Shown here one piece after another: positions 34,063-47,600 of a DNA stretch of 64,000 bases. Source of the DNA: Psettodes erumei. Taxonomy: Eukaryota > Chordata > Actinopteri > Pleuronectiformes > Psettodidae. Position numbers and translations under genes: made by a program. Position 1 is the stretch's first letter. Every line of letters starts with the position of its first letter. The notes below the pieces were generated by a model that had not been told where the DNA came from, ran no database searches, and was given only the letters and a program-made list of their open reading frames with translations. The DNA lies in contig JAFBJZ010000660.1 of the NCBI GenBank assembly GCA_016785225.1, positions 4,773,001 through 4,837,000 of the forward strand, given 5' to 3'.

Positions 34063-37000
34063 TCACTCACAGGTCCAAGTGAAAACTCTGCCCCACGCAT
34101 CACCCGCCAACAGTGTAGCATGGCTCCTACACAGGAGAGAGTAATGCAAATGTATTTTGTTGTAGAATAATAAAACAACGCAGCCCATGCAATGATAATG
34201 GTGAGAACTCAGTTCAAATTAAGTTAACTCCCGAAGTGTACGGTATTAAACCTGAAAAGTTTCTCTGTCAGTTAAATGAGGTTTGAAGTGATTCAGCAGA
34301 GATGAAGCCCCGCCTCTCTTCTCTGCTACTGGCTGCATGATGTTTACCTGGACATGGCCAGAGCTGTGACGGCCGGATTATTCCTGTAGCGGCGTTGCGA
34401 CACAGCCTGACTTCTGTTCAGCTCTCGACACAGCACCAGATGTCTCTCCCAGCTTTTAACCTGGCCCGAGCTACTCACTGTGGATAGATCATGAGAATAG
34501 ATCAACCTCCCCATTTATTACAGAATCACAGGGCGGGTTGTCCACCGTGTCTGTGACTCTGACCCAGTGGTTACCACAGAAATGTATACCCGTGCATTAA
34601 CATGTTTATCTTCGGTCAGCAGGCTGTTAAAAGGGAGAAAAATCCCTCAAAATATAAATGCTGCAGTGTTATGTAAAGACTCGTCTCAATGTAATTTGCA
34701 AAGCATAATACTCCTATGAGGTGATACGAGGCTGTAACCAACGTATGCCAAATTGGATCTGGGTATTATTGCTTTCTAAATTATACACGCACACACACAT
34801 CAGCAGAATTACTCATCAGTGTTTACTGCCTCTATGTTTAATAACTTTATAACAACATAATTCCAGCTAGCCCTAATGCTAGTGAGGGATGGGGTAAGCA
34901 TCACAATCTCTCATCTGGAAACCACACGCTGTCTAGATGAGTGGTTAAAAACAATCATCTCACACTTTAGGATTGATCTAATTAGATAGTGATTGGTTTC
35001 TTTTTTTTTTTTTCTTTTTTTGGAGGCATGAAACTCCTCGTGCAGTTCCATGTTAGTCAGCGTCATAACTGTGCTGCTGTCTGCCACTCCCATCATCTGC
35101 GCCATTATAAATACGACACCAGCACGCGTATGCGATCCTACTGCCAGTAACATTACCGTCTCTCTCTGCTCGGTCTTGCCCTGGGGACACGGGCTCTTCT
35201 GGAGGGCCAGGTAATTGTGTTCTGGTGTACTCTGTCTTCCATATCTGTGTGAGAGACACATAACGAGTAGCAAAATCAGACATAATTCAACATAATAACA
35301 AAAAACACACTCGCATAACGCACGCGCACACAACCCTTAACTCAAGGTAATAATAAAGTAATACCATTTGTGTGTGTGTCGTGCATGTGGCATGGACACC
35401 CCCCTCCCGAGTGAAGCCTAATTTAGAGTTTGCAGCTTTGATTGCAGAGAGGCAGCATAGGCTTATATTAATCCTAAGAAAAAACAGCCACACATACACA
35501 CACACAGCCCATATGCAGTTAATAATACCTTGATGGACATCCAAGATGCTACCTGCAGGGCTAATGCCAAAACAGTGCCTTCCACAGCTGAATACTTTGA
35601 AGCATACTGTGTAAAAACTAACCAACTTCTGCTACTGATCTGTTAGCCCAACAAAGAGTTGCCAGGCAGGTGCGATGAAAAGGCATTCTCATTACAGTCA
35701 CAAATAAAACTCACCTGTATGATGCCATCTGCGCAGCCGGCGACAATGACGTTCCTGGCGTCCCACTCGTGTCGCTGTGTGAAGCTTACGCACAGGATGT
35801 CTGCCCGAGGCCTGCAGGAAGCGTCGGCGCAGGCCAACAGCTGACCCTTCATGGTCCACAGGTAGAGCAGGGGTCCCGCACATGACGCAATCTCACCCTT
35901 GGACAGAGCAAGGCAGTGTTGACACCCATGTGTGCGCGCAGATGTACACAGAGATGCACGAAAAAGCAAAACGCGCGCAAAGAGGATGTGCATGCTGTCA
36001 GCATGCGAGAACCCTCCCTTCCTCATGCTGTCAGGGGAACTACATGATAGCAACGTGCCAAAAATGACAAAACAAGAGAAGCTTGAGAGGGAGGCGCTAT
36101 TTTAATGGAGGGTATTACAAGAAAATGAGAAGATCACGATCAAGGAGGTGCACTTACGGTGAGTTCATTGATAGCCAGTGCGGAGATGCTGGTCGTGTGC
36201 CCTGCTAATTGGGTGATGTAGCTTAGCTCCTCCATATCCCACAGGATACAGGTGAGGTCACGGGAGCCACTTACTATCATGCTGTGGACCTCCGACACCG
36301 CCAGACACGTCACTGAGTCCGTGTGACCGTACAACGGCTAGGAAGAGAAGTCAGGTCGGCGTCATTCCGAGCGTCTATATATATACTGTTGAAATCTCCG
36401 CAGCAGACAAACGCACAGACGAACTGACCTGTCTGAGTTTCATGTGAGCGAGCTTATCCTTGTTGACAGCTACGTCCCACACACACACCGCAGTGCTGGT
36501 CCCCGCGGTGACGATGGTGGTCGGGTTGGGACAGGCTGCGCACAGCGTCTCGCCCCAGTCACATAAACTCTCACACACAGCAAAGGTCTACAGGTCGGAA
36601 GACATCATGTACGCCATCACGACACGGATTATGCATGTTTGTGTAAAGCATATATCGTGGAGTGAGTTTATGGATATGGTGCTGATTAGCTAATGGTGTG
36701 TATGCGGCGTGACCCGGACCCTGCGACAAGCTTCTTATGTATGTGATTAAATTGGGTAAATTTAAGTTTCTTTCAATCTGCAGAAGACTTGCACTATACT
36801 GATACACAATATTGAATAAAAAGAGACTAAAAGATGTATGTAAATGTAATTAATCAATCCAATTCTCTCATTTCAAAGTAGGTCTGTGCTTCATGACAGC
36901 GTATTGTCGGCCTGCTTAAGATTTCAGCTCATTTCAGTTTGAGTCATGCAACCGGGCAGACCCGGAGGCTTGTGTGAAATTGAATGTTGAAGCCATCTAA

Positions 37001-37179
37001 TGTACAACCCCGCGTTCATACCTTCTCCGTGGCATAGTTTCCAAAGGCGCAGCTGTTGTCCGGGAAGCCCCAGCTGAAGAAGCAGGATGACTGAGGTGAC
37101 AGGAGGAGCCGGTTTCTCTCCAGCACCAAGGCCTCTTTCTCCAGACACAGTATTTGACCCACTGGACCTCTCGGCAGCT
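34063..37179 (-). CDS. wdfy4: wdfy4 exons: C-terminal WD40 repeats and stop
   Basis: Exons 37022-37179, 36429-36587, 36158-36337, 35715-35897, 35157-35244, 34348-34477 and 34063-34126. They encode WD blades with TIVTAGTSTAVCVWDV, YGHTDSVTCLAVSE, IVSGSRDLTCILWDM, GEIASCAGPLLYLWTM and NVIVAGCADGIIQIWKTE. They then continue with SWERHLVLCRELNRSQA, NPAVTALAMSR and LLAGDAWGRVFTWTCE. The stop is TGA at 34063-34065. No FYVE finger follows, as expected for WDFY4. Confidence 0.92.
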
Positions 37180-40100
37180 CTGCAGAAGAGTTTACAGTGT
37201 TACAGAGAGCGGGGCACCGTGAGTATAAAGTTTTGAAAGACAGTCAGGGGGTGCTTTTTGTTTTTTTAGATTGTCAGTTAAATCACCTGCCCCCATGTAA
37301 CAGTAATGATGTGAAGAATAGAAAAAGTGACCTCATTCTGCCTTTCGTGTACCTGGGTAAACTTGCCCCGCCAAATAAAGGTAATGGCTGCTAAAAAACA
37401 TCACATTAAAGAGTCTGGCAGCTCAGTAAACTTGTAAAAAAATTTCATTAAATTGACCACAGAAAACTGGGCAATTAAAACGGCTATTCCCAGGTTACAA
37501 CAAGCTGAGCAAGCCTCCGTCCTGAGGGTGCACCTACATTCTGGATTGTATAAGCTATACGTGCATGTGTATGTGCGTGCATGTGTATGTGGGTGAGGCA
37601 GCGAGAGAGAGGCTGTAATTGTGCCTATAATTGACCTGTACATGCAGCAGCAGGCGGAAATCATTACATCCTTTCACCACTTCTGCCTCTAAAATCCCCA
37701 GAAAGAACTCATGCCCGCATTAGTCTTAGCGTTCCTTCTCCTATTCATCTCTATCTGCTTATTGATCAGATCAGACACTCTAAGATTTAATATGAAATGT
37801 AATATGCAGGAATCTCTCCCTGAGCATTCGCAGATTCATCTCCTCTCCCTCAGTGGGCCTGTAGGGATATTCAGATTATTAAGTAGGGCTCAGCGGAAGA
37901 GTCATCTCCATATTGGAGCTCTAACAGATCGCTCCTTCTACCCTTCTATAGTGTAAATTAATCTATGGACATTCTCGCTCCGTTTCAACGATTCCCTTGA
38001 GATGCGAGTACATCTTGTATATAATAATTGACACCAAATGGTGTGAAATAAAATAAAGGGGGGGGAACAATACACAAAAGTGCCGAATGCAGATGACTAT
38101 AATTGATTGAATTTAGTTTACTCAGCAGAAAATGGCTTTGTTGATTCAGTTGTTTATAATGTTTTAATATCATGTTTTAATTTTATGCCTTCATTTAAAA
38201 AGGAATAATGCTAAATATGAGGCTGCAGCCTGCAGCCAGCTTAAAGACTGGAAACAGGGTGAGCAACTAGCCAAGCTATGTTCAAACGTAAAAAAAAAAA
38301 AAAAAAAAGGAAATGCTCACTAATAAACACATCATATAAATGTTAAAAAAAAGTTTATGTAAAAATAAAATAGAAGCACCGGTAGCCAGATTTTTTTCCC
38401 CCCTTTTGGTGTTGTGACCCCTGCTACCAGTTGTGTACAAAAGAAAAGCTAATTGACCACAGGGTGCAGCCTTACATTTAGTTAAGTGGCATCAATCTTT
38501 TCATCTCACTTGTGGCAAGAAAGCAAAAAAAAAAAAGTCGTCATTGAACAATTCCTTTAAGATTAAGTTTGCTTGTCAGCTGTCTGAGTTCCTCTCTTAT
38601 TGTCTAGTTGTACCTCTGAATGGCTGTGCAGTGGTCTTCAGTTTATCCAGTTTGAAGAAAAATGGAGTTGGATGGTGTGACGATGATCCTTCTTTCTTAG
38701 GGCTGTTGCGAGGTGGATGTGCTTTGGTGAAGAGCTATGGGGGGGGGAGCAGTTGATTCAGAATGATTAATTGGAAAAACAATATGGCATACAAAAGTAT
38801 GTGAACCCTTTGGAATTACCTGATTTTCTGCATGAACTAGTCATAAAATGTCATATAAAGTGGAAAAAGTAAATGAAACCTTCTTCCCAGCAGCGTTGTG
38901 GAGTGTCAAGCAGTTCTTTTTCAAACGTTAGGCATGCAATAACATTTTTTTTGGAGAGAAGCAGCTTTCTCCACAGTGTTCTGCCATGGACACCCTGCCT
39001 GTTCGATGTTCTGAGTCTGGTTGACTCATGAACACAGATGTTAGCCAGTTGCAGTGATTGCTTTAAGCCGTCAGCTGTTACTCTGTCGGTCTTTCGACAT
39101 CAGCAGAGACGTCTTGTGAACAACAAGCTCAAAGTGTTTGAGTGGTTCTTATAAGTCAAAGTAGCTCCAGCCCTCACCTCCAATATTCATTTCATTGATT
39201 GGACTCCAGGTATGCCACTGACTCCAATTAGCTTTTGCTGATGTCATTGATCTGGGGGTTCACATACTTTTTTTTCCCCCATCAGCACTGCGATTGTTTG
39301 ATGGATGTGTTTAATAAAGACATGAAAAATTATAATTGTGAGCTGTACCACATTGTGTTTTTCTAAATTTATGACTTTGATGAAGATCAGATCACATTTG
39401 CTTAACAATTAAAGCATCCAACTCCAAAAGGGTTTGCATATTTTGTCTCTTGCCACGCAGGAAGCCGTGCACTTATTTTTACCTGTTTGGGAACCTGGCC
39501 AAAGTTGCTGACGTATCCCAAGATTGTGCTCCTAATGAGGGGGTCCTTTGAATTCTGCTGGCCTCTCCGGGCGTAGAAGTAGGGATGGAACGTGTTGACA
39601 CTTTCCACAGCAGCTGGACCTTGCTGCCGAAACCCAAAAATGAGATCGATCCACAGGTGGAGGTGGGAACTCACGTAGTCGCTTTCCAAGGCCTAAGGCA
39701 AAGAGAAGAGGAGAAGGTTGCACAAACTTTGACCACCTAGTCAAGTAACAAAACTACTATACTGTACATGTGTGAAGCAATACACTAGTATGCAGTGCCC
39801 GCTGGTATTACAGTGAAGCCAAAACCATCAGTCAAACTGTTAATATCGAAGTTTAGAGACACAAATGCACAACCAATCCAATTATTCAGACACTGTATGA
39901 TTTCTTCCAAAAGTCAATTTAGAAGTTGAGAACAGCAGGTACCTGCACAGCTGTGCTATGAGCATATTTTCACGTTAGAATTAAAGAAGGGTTTCAGTGG
40001 AATTACCCCAAGATTGGCGTTGAAGAGGTAATAAGGAAAAGTGGGCATTATGACCAGCCATATCCTTGCACCAAATCTTAATAAACCCATCCTGGAATAA

Positions 40101-43100
40101 CAAAAAACTGAAAAAAATCCCATTTTAACAAGGATATATTGTCTTGAGTTAATTTGTCTATGGAGGAGGGAAAAAAAACAATCTTCTAAAGTCACTAATT
40201 TTATGAGAAGCTCGGCAATATCAGTAGTTCAGTAGATTACAGAGTGATAACCATCATAGTTGCCCGAGGAATGGAAAAAGGAAGGGTCACTCCAACGAAA
40301 ATCACGCCAACAGGCAGGAAAAGAGTTATACAATAACCCCACACAGGGGAAGAGAAGAAAGGGCTGAGGAAAGAGAGAGGATATTCAGCCCATAAACAGC
40401 TGGCAGACATAACAGCATTACGATAAAGAGAGTGTCTTGTGCCCACCCTGAATAGTGTTAAATAGGCCTGTTGTTCTTCAATGTCCGTCATCAAAACTTC
40501 TTTGCCTTTTCAGGCGTTTTCTTGATAAGAAAAAACAACCGCTCCTTATATTGGAAAAACAGTCAGTACTAAAAGAATTTAACTGAACCAAACTGCTTTA
40601 GCCTTTTAGCGATCTCATCGAATGAGACACTGGCTATCGTGAATAAGGTCTGTCTCTCGTACTGTGGAAGACAGAATGGGGACAAACGAAATGACAGCAT
40701 CCACCACTATTACAGCGCTGCTGTTACTTGTTTTAGATACTCAAACAGCGCATTTTCTGTGTACATACATCAGCTAGTATTGACAAACGTTATTGGGTCT
40801 TATGGGAAAGGTCCCTGTATGTAACTGAACCAGACTGGGCAATCGTCACAGATGTGTGGCGAGGTTCGGGGGTCACTGACCTCTCGATGGATTCTAATGA
40901 ACTCCTGGGGGTCACCTTTCGCCCATGGAGGCAGCTCCACATCTCCCAGAGGAGTACCATCCTCCATGCAGCCTGTAGAGATATGGACATACAGTACATA
41001 CAGTGCTCTGGGTCACATCATGTTCACTGTGTATCATCTTTTCATGGAATTTAAAGATGGCCTTTGGGGTTTTATTTGCCTTCCTGGGCAATGTTTTCAT
41101 TGGTGCTTCCCCTTTGTTCAAAAGGGGCATGTGTTTCCTTATGATGAAAATAATGAATAAAATAACTGTTCAAGAACGTCACTGCTTATTCTTGTTCTGT
41201 ATGAGTAATATCTGCTGAAAAGTATATTGCCCAGCACAAATCGGCTTGGGGCAGAAAGTCACAGACATGACAAGAGCACATAACTACTACTACTACTAGG
41301 GCAGATAGATATCTTCAGAGGAAATTCATACTTGGAATTACTCTGTACTGTATTCATTTAGATAGAGGATGATTTTTGAGCCTGACCCAGCTGGATGTGG
41401 TTGGAGTTAAGCAGGAAGTCGGACAGGTAGAAGAACTCTGGGATCAGCTCTCGGACATCCCCCATGTTGTCTCTGGAGGCCGACTCCCACTCCTTCTTCA
41501 CACTGTAAAACATCCGCTCTGGGATATCAAACCCTCCCTGTGGGGGGGGGGGCAACACTGTCAGATCCCAGGTACACTGTTAAAGCAAACTTTGCAACAG
41601 GCATATTAATAAAGCAGGCTGCCTGATTCAGGCAAGTGAACCATATTTTATATTGTTCATTGTATTATGCGAGCAGGAAATATTTACAACTATTTGAAGG
41701 AAGCTTTTCATCTTTCTCTAAAATTCCATAATCTGTGATGGAAATCTCATGAGAGAGAATGTAATTTAGAGTAAAACAATTACCTCAATGAATGAAAATA
41801 GCATATATACTGGTAAACTCAGTTAGAGATGTAAATCCAGTTATGGATATTACTACACACCCGTTACACGCTTCAGAAGACAAAAAAAGGCACCGCAATT
41901 CAACAGACTAACATTTTTATTGCTTTAGTCTGACTATCAAATGCAGGCCTCTTCATTCTAATCAATTGGATGCTGCATTTTAAGGTGGTAACATCTGTGG
42001 CTATTTGCATCAGCTTTTTGTTGTTGTTTTTTTTTTTAAAGATGCTTTCCGTAATTATTTGCATATATATTGAAATCTCCCTATAATCTGCTTTCATACC
42101 AAAAGCAGCACTGCAACAGCATCCGGAGTGCTGAAAATAGCTTATATTACAGTCATATGAGCAAGATTTATGTTCGAAAATCAAAAATGTGATGAACGTC
42201 AATGGGCATCCAGAGCACTGGGTTGTTACATTAGAAGGGAACAGACTAAATAGACTGACACACTTCTACATCCCCAGAAAATTGCATTATTTACTGTAAC
42301 ATTTGTTTAATATGCATGTGTGATTTTATGAAGAAATGAGATTTGGAAAAACCTCCTCAGTCACAGCCACTATCTGCAATGAGAGAATTTTTATCTAATG
42401 ACAGCTTATCTTTTTCTGTTTATTACATAAAAATTACAGTTTTCCAACTGTGACGTATCGCTGCATTTCCTGGTGTCGAGGCCTCACCTGCAGTGCCTGG
42501 AAGGTGTGTGAAAACGGCTCGATCCTGACGAGGAAAGAGGAAACGATGATTGCAGAGGAGTAGTGGGTGCAGTAGTGGCATCGCGCTGACAAATCCCCTG
42601 CAGAGTCAACCGTTTTAAAAAAAAAAAAAAGGACACACAATTGTTGCATAAATAGTGGATGGGAGAGGTGAGGCGAATGAAGAGCGACGAGCCGAGCGGG
42701 TACCTTCACTCTCGCTGTTCTCCACCTCTTCGTACCTCTGGATAAACATCCGTTTCCTTTTCTCTGTCTGAGCTCCCATCGGTTTCGACAGATCGCGGAA
42801 AGTTGCAGGATTTGACAGATCAAGCGTCTGTCGAGGATAAAATATGATGGGATGAGGGTGAGAAAATATACACATGGTATATAATATTTAATAGGTGTTG
42901 ATTTGGGTCAACCCCTCACACTTTTATTACCATGGTGCCTGAACTACAATTTAAAACGTTGTCTCATGTTCGGGACTAATGGGTTGTGCGAGAGCCTACC
43001 TCAGACTGGTAGTCAGCTAGGACCCAGGGGAACACTGGATACTGCATCAGGTCATTGTACGTCCTCCCAGCAATGGTGTTCAGATGCATCAAGTACTCAA

Positions 43101-44657
43101 AGTTACTGATCTCCCCTTTCTAGAGCACAGACAAGATTAATAAGTTCTTCTGTAAGCACAGGAACATATGTTCTTAATGTCCTAGTTATAACAGTGTGTG
43201 GAACATTTTGTCGTTCAAGGAGTAAGAACCGAGTCCGTGAGCACAAACCACTCAGACGAAACAAAACACGCGTGGAGCCGTGTTTATTGCATTACCTGCC
43301 ATTTAACGAGGGTTGCCTTCTCCACCACAGGAGTCTTTCTAAAAAAACACAATAGAAACAAATACATAGCTATAAAGGTGCGCACAAGGTACTAATTCGT
43401 TCGCACGAAATACTAATTCTTGGCCACGAATTGGGTCAAACGTGCGCACGGACAGCTGGGTAAGCAAATCCAGCGCCCCTTCTCTACAACCTGCAACAAT
43501 TTGTTTACTGGGTTCCGTACCTACGTTCCTAAGGTGAGTGTTTTTTCTTAGCTGTTCTCGTCAATATTTTACGGAGCCCACTACACAGATTGTGGCGCTC
43601 GATTTGCTTATCGCGTGGCGAATTTTGATGTTTCGCCAGAAAGCACGAAACTGCCATAACTGCCATAACTTTAGTGTACGTGGTCCGATCTCCATCAAAC
43701 TTCCCGTGTATGATAATAATCCCCTCCCGAGATATCTGCATTTTCATATTCCATAAAAGTGACAGCGCCACCTATTGGCGACAGGAAATCACATGTTTTT
43801 TTCTTATGTTATACTGATGTTGAATGTGTGGTAGCTTAGTCAGATGAAGCTGAAATTTACTTTGGTAAGCCTTGAGCAGATGCTCAATTCTGAACACGGC
43901 GTGCTACTGCCTCATGGCATCCCCTTGGTGGCCCGGCAAACATTGATCCTTCGCTGTCGCCATCAAAGTGTTATAATTCGCACATACCTCATCTGATCTG
44001 CCTCAAATTACACACGTACGATCAGGGCGGCTGCCTGAAGAGATCTATAGAATTATATGGTCATATTGTCATAGCGCCACCTATTGGCCACAGGAAGAAA
44101 TTTTCCAAAACCCCTTCCCATTGACTTAGGCAGATGAAATTTGGTAGTGGAATGTGCCACGACCTTCAAAAAAGTCTCTTGCGGCCATGACTTAAATCTT
44201 ACAGGAAGTCAGCCATTTTGATTTGAATATGAAAATTTGGCGCATTTTTCACCATTTGCAGGTGTTATATTTGAACTAACTCCTCCTAGAGATTTCATCG
44301 TATCGGCTTCAAACTTGGTGTGCTGGCTTTTGAGGCCTTGGTGATCAAAAGTTATCAAAAGCTTTTATGGCTCACGAAAAATGGGGGTGTGGCGGTGCGG
44401 CGAATTTGGATCCCTCGCCATCACGACCAAAGTGCTGTAATTCGCACATATCTCATCCAATCTGCCTCAAATTACACACATACGATCAAGATGGCTTCCT
44501 GAAGAGATATATGGGATTATATGGTCATATTGTCATAGCGCCACCTATCGGCGACAGGAAGAAGTTTTCACAAATAGAATTACCTCTCAACCAAAAGAAA
44601 TAGCGGCTAAATAGAAAGAGGCATTTGCTGCATATTATAAAAAAATATATATGAAGA

Positions 44658-44694
<37 letters not shown>

Positions 44695-47600
44695 TGCTAT
44701 AAAGTTTTTAACGAGCTAGCCCCAATTTTGTGTTGGGTATATAATTATGCACTGGATGAAAGAGACCCCCCAAAAACCTGGTCAGAGGCAATAATCATGG
44801 TCCTTCGCAAAGATGGAAAGGACCCCACTCAATGTATGGGATACCAGCCTATAAGTTTACTTTGTCGAGATTTAAAAATCTTGACCTCTATCTTGGCAAA
44901 CAGAATACAAGGATACATCCGGAAATTAGTTAACTCAGACCAAACGGGGTTCATCACCGGACGGCAGGGCACCAATAATGTTAGACGAGCTCTAAATCTC
45001 CAATTTATTGCTTCGAAAAGAAAGACTCCTTCAATGCTTCTCAGCCTAGATGCTGAGAAAGCATTTGATAGATTGGATTTGACATTTCTGGAGTAAACAC
45101 TGGTTCATATGGGCTTTAATGAAACTTTTGTGAGTTGGATTGGAGTGTTTTATATGAATCCACAGTCAAGAGTTAGAGTTAATGGCCAATGCTCCGATTT
45201 CTTTGATCTGGGAAGGGGGTCAAGGCAGGGGGACGCACTTTCGCCAGCCCTGTTTGCTCTTAGCATTGAGCCCTTCGCAGAATTGATAAGAAACAGAATT
45301 GATTAGATGGCTACCTATAGCAAGATACCTCTCTAACTGAAGGGAGCACCACATTGTGCTGTAATATCTTAAGTGTCCACTTATGTATCTTTTTTATTCT
45401 ATCTATATTCTATTTATTCTTCATTTATTAATGTTATTTAGCGACTGGACCCCAGTGTTGTTGTTTCTTTTCTGGGTTTTTTTATGTCGAGCTGTCATAC
45501 ATATTCTGTGATGTTGTCAAGGAATGTTCTGTCTCCATATTTAATAAAAAATACAGTTAAAAAAACAAATAGCTTAAATTAGCATCAAAGGCTGATCACT
45601 GAGCAGCGCCCACCAACACAAAGTTTTATTTTCTATGCCTGCTCTGTTGCCTAGCAACCAGCTTTGAAGTGTAACAGTAGAGTTCGGGAGCAGAGGAGTG
45701 GAGGTGAGTGAGCGATTCAGGAAACAGAAATTGTGTATACGCAGCTGTAGGAGCAGGTACGGGACATAGGTGTGCTATGGCCATGTAGCATAAAGAGTGA
45801 GCGGTGCTGTGGAGGATGCAGCACACGGTGCCATCTGTAGGCTGCAGGGAAATATTCTTTCAGCAACACTAACTCGCTATCACAGTGAGCTATTTATAAG
45901 AGGAAGTAATACCGTCCTCGTACAGTGAGCTTTTTGTACCCGCGTGTTTTGACACATTGAGGTTAATGATTACTGGTCCAACAGGAACAATGTCTTTCAA
46001 AAATTTCTGTCACACCGCACCTCACCACTTTCCAAGACAAGTTGAGGATTTCCTGATTTGCAGCAGAGACAAACAACGGTGTCTTCTCCCGCTGTTGATT
46101 TTCATTTCTTTAATTTCGGTGTTTGTTCACACAAAACGCTTAAAAGGTTGTTCTTAAACTGCCGAGTACAAAATTGAGTTCAAAATTACCCCGTTTCCAA
46201 TTAATCTGCCGGAGCGTGTGTTTACCTCAACCAAACATCTATACTAAATGACAATGTTGCTGAACATTTCATTAAGTATTGTACTCGTGGAACACCTCTC
46301 TCAACTTATTTAATCTGAATTGGCAGAGCATTCAACCGCTCCTGAAATCTCTGTTCCCTCTGTGGGCCAGTACATGGCCATAAAGTCCCGGCGCCAGCAC
46401 CCCAGTTGCTAAGTAACGGTTTTAAACAAGAGGAACATTGACTCTCTGTATGCTGTGGGGAGGTTAGGGAAATGTTGACATACAAAAGCGGCGCATTCCT
46501 AACCTTTCCTCTCAGCTTCGGTGCAACGTCTTACGAAATCCAAGTATTATTAGTACAACCAAATCAGAGATGTCGTTTTAAGTTGTTTTACGTTCTGTAA
46601 ACCGTGCCCTAACATTACGACTGCAGCTGAGGAGTAATTGGTTTGTTTGGGTTTTTTTTTAAAACAGGGGTGAGTGGCTGCGAGCTGAATGGTGTGATCA
46701 CAGGAGCTAAAGCTTTTGGTATGCATCTAAAAGTCTAAAAGTCCACCTCATCATCTAATTAACACCAAATCAGAAAAAAGAAGATAATATGGTGAGTACA
46801 TGTTTTAATCTATGTTAAAAATGTATTAAATTATGTGTTAAAAAGTTTTAAAAACAAGAATGCAGTAAGAGACCACCTGAAAAATAGAGATGCATACAGT
46901 AAATGGATTTCGACAGCACGGGGCAACTTGAAACGATCCCACTCTCTAGCACCAATAACTCCACCAAATTATTTTGTAAAACTACACTAAATCAATCATT
47001 GCATTTGGCCCAGTATGTGTTATCTAATTGCAGGCAATAATTTCATGCAATAGTTTTCTATAGGAGGTTATAATGGGAACAAGCACCAGTGGATAACCTC
47101 TCTCATCCTGAGGATGATGAATGAGGCGAGAGAGGGCCTTGGGGTGTAACAGAGACGCAAACAGACACACACCTTGCTCTTTTAGACAGGGAGGGGAGAA
47201 GAGCGAAGCCCTCACCACACTCCCCGCACTCCCTAACTATCATTTATCAAAGTCCCGATTTGACTCTCTGTGCACGCGCACGCATACTTTTCTATAGGAC
47301 ATGCATGTCTGTCAACACACTGGCGTCTGGATGGCCGACACACACACACACACACACACCTTCCTTGCCTGCAAAAGAGCCAAACAGCTCAATCAGTTGA
47401 ATGGTGAGGGAGCATCAGCACTCATTTGTTTTTGCTGTATTATCCAGTGTCGCCTCTCTCCTATTGTTCCCCGGCATTAGCCTTAATTAGAGAGTCGTGC
47501 TCTTAAATACCCCCATGGGCAACACTGGGTGAGCACGCACTGGTGCAGACATAACACTGCGACACACACACACGCGCATTCACAGAGAGACACACACACA

